A stretch of DNA of 64,000 nt from Paenibacillus taichungensis (GTDB taxonomy: Bacteria; Bacillota; Bacilli; Paenibacillales; Paenibacillaceae). The position numbers were made by a program, and so were the translations under genes. Location of the stretch: positions 1 to 64,000 of the forward strand of contig NZ_JABMCC010000106.1 of NCBI RefSeq assembly GCF_013359905.1, in the 5' to 3' direction. This document shows, piece after piece, positions 57,479 through 64,000 of the stretch (its first letter is position 1; each line of letters begins with the position of its first letter). The notes under the pieces were generated by a model. That model saw only the letters and a program-made list of their open reading frames with translations, ran no database searches and was not told the DNA's origin.

Positions 57479-59878
57479 TCAATATAAACGATTGCCGCTC
57501 ATAAAGGTATCCGTCTTACCCTGAAGCTTGGCCAGACGTTCCAATACCTGAGCCGCTTCGGCAACCGTCACTTTGCGTGCAGGCATGAATCGTCCTTCAA
57601 TCGAAGGCAACAATCCCAGCTTGATGCTGAGGGAGACAGCTCCCTTGTTGTTGACTGCACTGGCATCTGCCAGGTTGGGAAGATCCGATGGCAATGTGTA
57701 GAATCCGGCTAATTTCTCATAGCGCAAAATGCGCACGAGCAATACCGCCAGCTCTTCACGAGTCATCTCCTCTTCTGGATTTAGCTTCGTTTCAGAGTCG
57801 GCACCCGCTAACCAGCGCTGATCGATCAATGTCCGCACAGCTTGGTAATAAGGGCTCTCCGGGGTAATGTCAGCGTATAAATTGCCATCCCCGTCTCCAC
57901 TATAATACATATCCATATTCGGATTAATTGCTCTTGCCAGATAGGTAAACCAATCACCCTTGGTGATGACTCGGTCTGGGAATACACGTCCCTGTTCATC
58001 TGCAAGAAGCACACCATGTTGCACTATGTTCTGCAGGGCTGTTTCAGCGGCATGTCCCGTAATATCACTGGTGGTAACTTGAACTGCCCCAGTCGTACTG
58101 CCGTACATCGACTTCCATTCTCCCGTGTTAGCATCCAGCACTTCATAGGATACGCCAGTTAGTGGACTGTCCGTACGAGTAGGCATGTAGGCAAGCTTTA
58201 CACCCACGGGAACGGATTCGCTGTTACCCATGCTGTACCCACCATAACGAGAGTAGGACAACACCAATTTGAATTCTTCAAGATATGTTGCTCTTGCTTT
58301 CTCATAACTAATGGCCGGTTTGACGTCCGTCGGTAGCTGCTCTGGCGTTGCAGCAACCAGCGCATAATATTCATTGAGCGTTCCATCATTTGAAACTTGT
58401 ACCTGAACCGTATCATCCTTAACCAAAATTCCGTTTAGGTACCGTTGGAAAATAAATGTTCGTGCATCGTCCAATTCAAGCACCGTTGAAAGTCGGAATT
58501 GCTTGCTTGCATCCGGCACAAGTGAGATGACTGTATTGACAGCCAGTTTCTCCGCCTGAGATTTGGTCACGGTCTTGCCTTTCACTTCCGTCTCCGGCTT
58601 CTCTTGCTCCATGCCCGGCATCATGCGCTGATATATGTTCACACTGTAGATCTGTCCGGTTGCCGCATCAACCTGCGCCGAAATGTCTCTCATAAACATA
58701 TAAGACACACTTGCATTGCGGTTGCTCCAGCTTAGACTCCAGACCTGATTGTTTGGACTTGCAAAACTGCCTTTAGTTAACTGGCTATAATCCAATTGGT
58801 AACCTTCGGGTATATTAAAACTCTTTTTGACCAGCTCCTCTGCCTGCTGAGCATTCAACTTCGACCCAGTATTCGGTGTAAAAGCAGCTACACTGCCCTT
58901 CAGAGGTTTGTCCTCCTGGGAGACTTCCTGAGAAAGGGTTTCACCTGTCAAGCTATTGATTCGATCCAGTGTATCCGCATTTAGTGGAATAACACTTGAG
59001 TTCTTCGGCGTGTATCCCAAGTAATACTTCTGGCCTTTGCGAGAAGAGAATCGTTCTTCGCTAATATAGGCCAGCTGAACATCGAACTGTTCCTCGAACT
59101 TCTGCTGAGCCTGCTCCGCTGAAATGGCCGCCTTCGATGATGGATATTCAGCTCCAATCGTAGTTCGTGAATATCCTGTCACCACACCGCTCTGATCCAC
59201 ACTTATGTAGGCTGTTTCCGCCTCAGATACCAAGCCTTCATGTTTCAGTTGGTAGCTGTAAGTATACTCTGTTCGGCCAAATAGGGATTGCAGCGCGTTG
59301 TTTATATACCGTTCATCAACGGTAACAAAACTGCCTTCCTTCAGATTCGGAATTGCCTTAAACAGGAACTCATCCGCCTTCTTTCTCGCTTCGGTTTTTG
59401 TTAATTTCGTCTCCGAATCTGAAACCTGCTTTTCCAGCAACTCAGAAGGCAAATGTACACTTAGCACTTCCCCTGTAACCGCATGAACCGTTGCGCTGAA
59501 TCCAGTGGATCGGTTGCCTTCACGCAGTTCAAATCCGATATCCCACGCCTTGTAATCTGGTGGCGGAAAAGAATTCGGTGAATCAAATCGTGCGTATGAA
59601 ATCGTCGCCTTTTTTAACAATGGAAATAAGTTCAGTATATTCTCGCTGGCTTGCTTGGAGGAGATTTTGGCTCCTTCAGGCACCTCGTTGTCTGTTAATC
59701 CAAGTTGTTGTTCCGTTTCCCCCGCTGCGGATTCTGTTACCTGTTCCGCTGTCGCTGCCGACGCGCTGCCTGCAAACCCTGGTGTCTGTGATGCCAGAAG
59801 CAAAGTTGCCATGGCTGCTGTAGCCGCTTTGGCTGTAAACATTTTGAATCGTACATTAAAATTCCAATCAAAACTCAA
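57479..59878 (-). CDS. YcdB/YcdC-repeat surface protein with S-layer homology domains
   Basis: A 799-residue exported protein. Signal peptide about residues 13-42 (MFTAKAATAAMATLLLASQ within it). The body holds several YcdB/YcdC (PepSY-like) units, each pairing TK.EA.KKADEFL-type helices with strands such as DIGFELREGN and ending VTGEVLSVHLPS. The last 200 residues carry SLH motifs (FPDRVITKGDWFTYLARAIN, YYQAVRTLIDQRWLAG, MTREELAVLLVRIL, VTVAEAAQVLERLAK) for binding pyruvylated wall polymer. I chose TTG 59878 with GGGAGAGG 7 nt upstream; ATG 59932 lacks a site. Probably a surface-anchored protein; no enzymatic role is evident. Confidence 0.85.
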   Translation of the reverse strand: MSFDWNFNVRFKMFTAKAATAAMATLLLASQTPGFAGSASAATAEQVTESAAGETEQQLGLTDNEVPEGAKISSKQASENILNLFPLLKKATISYARFDSPNSFPPPDYKAWDIGFELREGNRSTGFSATVHAVTGEVLSVHLPSELLEKQVSDSETKLTKTEARKKADEFLFKAIPNLKEGSFVTVDERYINNALQSLFGRTEYTYSYQLKHEGLVSEAETAYISVDQSGVVTGYSRTTIGAEYPSSKAAISAEQAQQKFEEQFDVQLAYISEERFSSRKGQKYYLGYTPKNSSVIPLNADTLDRINSLTGETLSQEVSQEDKPLKGSVAAFTPNTGSKLNAQQAEELVKKSFNIPEGYQLDYSQLTKGSFASPNNQVWSLSWSNRNASVSYMFMRDISAQVDAATGQIYSVNIYQRMMPGMEQEKPETEVKGKTVTKSQAEKLAVNTVISLVPDASKQFRLSTVLELDDARTFIFQRYLNGILVKDDTVQVQVSNDGTLNEYYALVAATPEQLPTDVKPAISYEKARATYLEEFKLVLSYSRYGGYSMGNSESVPVGVKLAYMPTRTDSPLTGVSYEVLDANTGEWKSMYGSTTGAVQVTTSDITGHAAETALQNIVQHGVLLADEQGRVFPDRVITKGDWFTYLARAINPNMDMYYSGDGDGNLYADITPESPYYQAVRTLIDQRWLAGADSETKLNPEEEMTREELAVLLVRILRYEKLAGFYTLPSDLPNLADASAVNNKGAVSLSIKLGLLPSIEGRFMPARKVTVAEAAQVLERLAKLQGKTDTFMSGNRLY

Positions 59879-60034
59879 ATCTGGACCTCTCCCTTCAATT
59901 TCATACAAGGATGCATGAAAATAACCTCGCATGAATATTGCCAGTCTATTCTATGATACCATAAGCTTCCTTTTTAATCGTCATTTTCCCAACAATTTTA
60001 CAAATGTGAATTTCTGCATATTTTATAGAAACAG

Positions 60035-60063
60035 CAAAAAAACGCCAACTGGGTTGGCGTTTC
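60035..60063 (-). terminator. Intrinsic terminator after the alpha/beta hydrolase gene at 60081
   Basis: AAACGCCAAC/GTTGGCGTTT-type stem around a CCCA loop with TTTTTTG on the minus strand, about 18 nt after the stop at 60081. Confidence 0.88.
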
Positions 60064-60080
60064 GACGATCAGCCTGAGCA

Positions 60081-61031
60081 TCAAGTGAGCTGAATTTTCT
60101 CTATATTGACGTTCGGCATAACAGATTCATTAGACTGAGCCTGCACCTTTACATGTGTTTTCAAAAAAGGAATCACCGTATTCCAGAACGCAGGATCTTC
60201 TTCTGAACAGCTATGGCCTCCACTATTGACCCATAGATGCTCCACGGGCGGATCCGCTTTGGACATAAAATATTCAAGTTCGCTTGGTGGAATAAAGTTA
60301 TCACCTTTGGAATGTACCATAAGCATGGGTAGCTGCATTCCCTTGCGCCGTTCATTCAGCAGCATGACTGGATCACGCTGTCGATACGTTTTCAGAGATT
60401 CTCCAAGCCGCCAGAACCAGATTCGCGGAATCAGCTGGGCCAGTGGAAACAAAGGCAGACGGCGCCGTCTCAGCTCCGAACTGACGATAACCTCGAATTG
60501 GGATGGCATGGAGTCCGTGATCACCGCTGATACAGGAATGCCCTCCGTTACAGCGAGGATCGTGCCTAGCCCACCCAAGGAATGCCCAAGCACACCGATT
60601 GCAGCAGGATCAATTTCCGGGCGTGATGACGTATATTGCAATGCAGACAGCAGATCATCGCGGAACAGGTAAGCTGAAGCCGCTTTAACTGGGTCACTGG
60701 CTCCATGGCTTCGAACATCGTACATAAAGAGGGCGTAACCCGCTTCCCAAATGGGACGTGCATAACGGAGGACACGGGATCGGTTGGAGCCCCAGCCATG
60801 TGCAATAATAACCAACGGCCAAGGCTTCGGGAGATGAGCTCCAGCCGGAATGAACCAGCCATGCACTCGCCCCCCTCCACTCTCGAAGGTTATATCCTCA
60901 AATGGCATGGGCGGTGTGAGCGTAATCGGAATCTTTTTGGGGGTTTGACTCTTCACGGCTGCCTTCCATAAACCACCCGCAGTTACCGCGGCAACAGCAA
61001 TCATCCCGCCAATCATCGTTTTAGCTTTCAC
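60081..61031 (-). CDS. Membrane-anchored or secreted alpha/beta hydrolase
   Basis: A 316-residue hydrolase with an N-terminal hydrophobic segment (MIGGMIAVAAVTAGGLW). The catalytic pattern is intact: oxyanion IIAHGWGSNRSR, the MYDVRSHGAS segment, nucleophile elbow GHSLGG (Ser about 149), acid in HSKGDNFIPPSE and His in NSGGHSCSEEDP. It resembles YqkD/acyl-CoA esterase-like exported hydrolases. I chose GTG 61031, which has GAGGAG 8 nt upstream; GTG 61040 lies on top of that site. Substrate unknown. Confidence 0.85.
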   Translation of the reverse strand: MKAKTMIGGMIAVAAVTAGGLWKAAVKSQTPKKIPITLTPPMPFEDITFESGGGRVHGWFIPAGAHLPKPWPLVIIAHGWGSNRSRVLRYARPIWEAGYALFMYDVRSHGASDPVKAASAYLFRDDLLSALQYTSSRPEIDPAAIGVLGHSLGGLGTILAVTEGIPVSAVITDSMPSQFEVIVSSELRRRRLPLFPLAQLIPRIWFWRLGESLKTYRQRDPVMLLNERRKGMQLPMLMVHSKGDNFIPPSELEYFMSKADPPVEHLWVNSGGHSCSEEDPAFWNTVIPFLKTHVKVQAQSNESVMPNVNIEKIQLT

Positions 61032-61188
61032 TGGTGTCACTCCTCTCCGTTTTCTGGTCTAACTCCATCATACGACAGCAAGGTTAACCGGACGTTAATC
61101 CACATCACTTCTTATATTATCTAATGGTTCAGAAGCTTTTCATATATATACCCTGGTGTGTCTAGTCCACTTCCGTTAGCTTCAATGT

Positions 61189-61821
61189 TCAACCCTCGAT
61201 TTTCGCTATTTCCACAAATGCACGAGTGCAAGTAGCGATCTGCTCATCGTTCCCTGCCGCAAGTGCTTCTCGTGGCAAAAGTGCACTTCCAAGGCCCACT
61301 GCCGCCGCACCAGCAGCATAATAATCTGCAATGTTATCCAGCGTGGCTCCTCCTGTTGCAAGCAGTGGAATATGATTCAATGGAGCCTTGATTTCACGTA
61401 AATACGGAATACCCATACTCGCCATTGGAAACAGCTTCACCGCTTTTGCTCCTGCTTCATAGGCAGCCACAATCTCCGTTGGAGTCATCGCACCGGGCCA
61501 GATCTCCACTCCATGTTCTACAGCATATTCAATAACAGACAGATCGACATTCGGAGACACGAGAAATTGAGCACCTGCTGCAACGGCTTCTTTGGCCATC
61601 TGCACATTCAGTACCGTGCCTGCCCCGATATAAGCCTTACCCTCATGCCGTTCGCGCCAGTCTGCAATAATATCATGTGCTCCAGGTGTGTTAAGTGTCA
61701 CTTCCATCAGTCGGATTCCACCATCGGTCATTCCCTGCCCTGCTGCCTGAGCAGCTTCCCGGCTAATACCACGAACAATAGCCACCAGTCTCGATTCCAA
61801 TAATACTTCCGTCAGATTCAT
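61189..61821 (-). CDS. eda: KDPG/KHG aldolase
   Basis: A 210-residue class I aldolase that splits 2-keto-3-deoxy-6-phosphogluconate (and often 4-hydroxy-2-oxoglutarate) to pyruvate and an aldehyde. The active-site Glu lies in MEVTLNTPGA, the Schiff-base Lys in GAKAVKLFPM (about residue 130), and phosphate contacts in IGAGTVLN and ATGGATLDN. It stands alone: no kdgK, edd or uronate genes are adjacent. I chose ATG 61821 with AGGGGA 8 nt upstream. Confidence 0.93.
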   Translation of the reverse strand: MNLTEVLLESRLVAIVRGISREAAQAAGQGMTDGGIRLMEVTLNTPGAHDIIADWRERHEGKAYIGAGTVLNVQMAKEAVAAGAQFLVSPNVDLSVIEYAVEHGVEIWPGAMTPTEIVAAYEAGAKAVKLFPMASMGIPYLREIKAPLNHIPLLATGGATLDNIADYYAAGAAAVGLGSALLPREALAAGNDEQIATCTRAFVEIAKIEG

Positions 61822-61992
61822 GCCAACTTCCCCTTGTTTCATAGATTCGGCAGCCGAGGACAAGTATTCGTTATCACCGCTTTTCCGTTAGTCACTATTG
61901 TAAAGCATATCGTCCCCTGGATGAAATCTTTTGATCCAATTTCTTGTGAGAGTGTGTGCACCAATATCTCCGGTATAAAGTTAAATAGGAAC

Positions 61993-62053
61993 ACAAAAAA
62001 ACCTCTCCATAGAAAAAGGGATTATTCATCCTCTTTGTTCCATTAGAGAGGTT
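61993..62053 (-). terminator. Intrinsic terminator after the glycosyltransferase gene
   Basis: AAACCTCTC pairs with GAGAGGTTT across a long loop, followed by TTTTTG on the minus strand, just past the stop at 62058. Confidence 0.65.
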
Positions 62054-62057
62054 TGTT

Positions 62058-64000
62058 CTAAGCATTTCCCAGCACATTATCCTTCTCCAGATCCTTAAAA
62101 TACTTATCATTATACAACATGCTGGGATGTGTCGGATGGTACATCAAAGCAATGTCATTGTGCTCTTTGGCTTTGGCCCGATTGCCCATCCGGTCATAAC
62201 ACACACACAATTGTAAATGCGGCATCCATGTCCATGCAGCTTCGTTCAATACGACCATCGGATCAGTTGGTCGTACGGCGCGGGTCGCCTGTTCATACCA
62301 GTATAAGGCTTTGCGGTAATCGGCACGGTCAGCAAAATATCCACCCAATCGGCAGCAGATCTCTGCCCTCGGTAAATCAAAGGCAAAGGATCTCAGCAAT
62401 GCCGAGACTTCCTTTTCGGAATGTTCAAGTGCTGCCTCGCAATCAGCTATTTTCTGGCATGCCGCAATCTGATCTTCCACCCATCCCAGCCCAGTATCCA
62501 GAAATTTTCCATAGTAATGCACTGCATCTTCAAGATGCCCGTGGTCTTTCAATTCATTGCCAAAATAATATAAATCACGCGGAGAGAATTCCTCCCCTGC
62601 CTGTTCGCGTTTGCGATAAATCTTTAGATTGCGATCCGTGTATTCCTTATCTTTCTTATGCGTGACTGCCACATCACTATGCAGCAAATGACCGGCCACT
62701 TCAAGATATTCATGCACGGCACCAATCCAGCGATAATTCCGATCCCGGCGCACCAGTCGGTTCCGTCTCAGACTATATGCCACTTTTCCTTCCGCTGTAA
62801 ACGACAGATGATAATCCATCGTGATACTGTCCACAGCAGGATCCAGGGAACGCTTCAGTTCAATGAACTTCACCCGGTCATCCGGTTCAAACACATCATC
62901 TGCATCCAGCCATAATATATATTCACTGGTTGCTTGTTCAAAGGCAAAGTTCCGTGCTGCCGCAAAATCATCCACCCACTCAAAATCGATGATGCGTTCT
63001 GTATAACGGGCTGCGATCTGACGTGTCTGGTCCGTCGAACCCGTATCTACGATCACGATCTCGTCAGCGATCCCATTAACCGAGTCCAGACATCTGGCAA
63101 GGGAAGCCTCTTCATTTTTCACAATCATACACAACGAAATACTGATCGATTCCTCTCCGCGTATGGCTCTGCGATTAAAAGCAGCCACTCCCGGCAATTC
63201 CGATAGTCGGTAAATGTGATAGGCCGGAAAATGTGTATCCACATATAAACGAAACCCCAATGCCTGAGCACGGATGCAAAAATGGCGATCTTCTCCCCAG
63301 AACGATACATTCGGAATCTGGTCATAGGAAATCCCGGACTCCAATACATTCCTGCGAATAAGAGTACACGCCCCCAGTCCCCCCACTTCATAACAACCCG
63401 GAGTACGCAATTGCCTCAGGAATGCATCCGTTTGTGTACCTTCGTCCTCTGCTTCCTCCCCTGAGTTGCGTTTGCCTCCCTTGCGAAACAGGGCGTACTC
63501 ATCCTGCAACCAGACTTGTGGCATTTCCCTTGTGCCCGGCTGCCATCGTGTCCAGAAGATATTGGAGATGATCTCCTTCCTGTTCGATACGAGCTGTTCC
63601 AATGTCCGTGGATGCAGGACGAGATCGGAATCAATCAAGAACACGGCATCGTACTTCTGGTCACGGGCATATGCCAAAATACGATTTTTCAGTCCGGCTA
63701 CCCGCCAGATCTGTTCGTCGCGCCAATAATGCCCACCCTCGTCCTTGTTGTATACTCCTTTTCCCTGATTGGTATCTGCTTCATCTACATTGGCATCCAA
63801 AAGACTGCCTTCATGCCGAAGTACAAACTCATGGAGCATATTGGATGCCGCTTCTTCTTCATTGTCGTCCACAAACAGATAGTCTGTCGTCACCGTCGTT
63901 CGCTCAAGCGATTCCAAGGACTGGAGAAATTCACGTAGTACCGGGGCTGTCTGCCGAATAGGACTTGCGATAAGAATCTTTTCCTTTGGCTCTTCTTTAC
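62058..64000 (-). CDS. Two-domain glycosyltransferase with TPR-like tail (5' end outside window)
   Basis: At least 647 residues; the frame stays open to position 64000, so the start is beyond the edge (the first visible residues include EKILIASPIRQTAPVL). The N-terminal part is a GT-A-like domain with VFLIDSDLVLHPRTLEQL (DxD region) and GEDRHFCIRAQALGF. A second, GT2-type domain follows: ISLCMIVKNEEASLARCLDSV, IVDTGSTDQTRQIAA and the DAD of ILWLDADDVFEPDD. The last 150 residues are helical TPR-like repeats. Enzymes of this build glycosylate proteins or surface polymers; acceptor unknown. Two GT modules in one chain is noteworthy. Confidence 0.88.
   Translation of the reverse strand, partial: KEEPKEKILIASPIRQTAPVLREFLQSLESLERTTVTTDYLFVDDNEEEAASNMLHEFVLRHEGSLLDANVDEADTNQGKGVYNKDEGGHYWRDEQIWRVAGLKNRILAYARDQKYDAVFLIDSDLVLHPRTLEQLVSNRKEIISNIFWTRWQPGTREMPQVWLQDEYALFRKGGKRNSGEEAEDEGTQTDAFLRQLRTPGCYEVGGLGACTLIRRNVLESGISYDQIPNVSFWGEDRHFCIRAQALGFRLYVDTHFPAYHIYRLSELPGVAAFNRRAIRGEESISISLCMIVKNEEASLARCLDSVNGIADEIVIVDTGSTDQTRQIAARYTERIIDFEWVDDFAAARNFAFEQATSEYILWLDADDVFEPDDRVKFIELKRSLDPAVDSITMDYHLSFTAEGKVAYSLRRNRLVRRDRNYRWIGAVHEYLEVAGHLLHSDVAVTHKKDKEYTDRNLKIYRKREQAGEEFSPRDLYYFGNELKDHGHLEDAVHYYGKFLDTGLGWVEDQIAACQKIADCEAALEHSEKEVSALLRSFAFDLPRAEICCRLGGYFADRADYRKALYWYEQATRAVRPTDPMVVLNEAAWTWMPHLQLCVCYDRMGNRAKAKEHNDIALMYHPTHPSMLYNDKYFKDLEKDNVLGNA

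Noticed and set aside
1..64000. Search by eye for CRISPR arrays, insertion sequences, prophage genes and tRNA genes.
   Set aside because: No regularly spaced repeats, transposase or integrase frames, phage structural genes or tRNA cloverleaf patterns were seen.

Overview
The window looks like a chromosomal segment of a low-to-mid GC, endospore-forming Firmicute, most likely a Paenibacillus. The evidence is the 5' end of a 16S gene with the Bacillales-type boxA leader, Bacillus-type orthologues in familiar neighbourhoods (ygxA, ygzB, perR, gatCAB, sigY-yxlC-yxlD, yyaC, ythAB, ykpA, sigB-rsbVW), strong AAGGAGG ribosome binding sites, and an S-layer-homology protein. I see no tRNA genes, insertion sequences, prophage or CRISPR. 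The genus call is inference.

Layout. 1-545: start of an rrn operon read leftward, with two near-identical promoters. 0.5-13.6 kb: ygxA, ygzB, a membrane-anchored GH18 enzyme, PerR with a candidate autoregulatory Per box, a DUF4097 membrane pair, MgtC, a GNAT enzyme, the gatCAB operon, and the sigma-Y operon behind a candidate ECF promoter. 13.9-25 kb: MBL/thioredoxin-like/DedA genes, an O-antigen-ligase-like protein with a very GC-rich core, a SAM methyltransferase, DUF6483, a hydrolase, YyaC, DUF1128, pirin and asparaginase II.

25-40 kb is the most notable part. It holds a complete sigma-B partner-switching module (rsbV, rsbW, sigB) directly downstream of a four-gene phosphorelay: a receiver-PP2C phosphatase like RsbY, a large hybrid kinase like RsbK with three receivers, a CheR-type methyltransferase like RsbM, and a second receiver-kinase-receiver protein that is not part of the classical B. 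cereus set as I know it. Five sites of the form GTTTnn-N14-GGnTAA/T, all with the same spacer, lie in front of rsbV, a PAP2 phosphatase gene, a YflT-type stress gene, a DUF948 gene and a DUF1328 gene. Together they suggest a self-amplifying sigma-B circuit packed with its own cell-envelope regulon. A perfect 50-nt palindrome separates the phosphorelay from the YflT gene.

40-54 kb: a Thr-rich secreted protein, a CDF transporter, the ABC-F protein YkpA, an MBL hydrolase, a YthA/YthB cytochrome bd operon flanked by two small membrane proteins, a divergent sensor kinase and OmpR-type regulator, a degenerate receiver-like protein, and a CvfC-like HEAT-repeat protein. 54-64 kb: a lysine riboswitch with terminator in front of a LysP-like permease, a secreted transglutaminase-like protein, a YcdB/SLH surface protein, an alpha/beta hydrolase, a KDPG/KHG aldolase and a glycosyltransferase that runs off the right edge.
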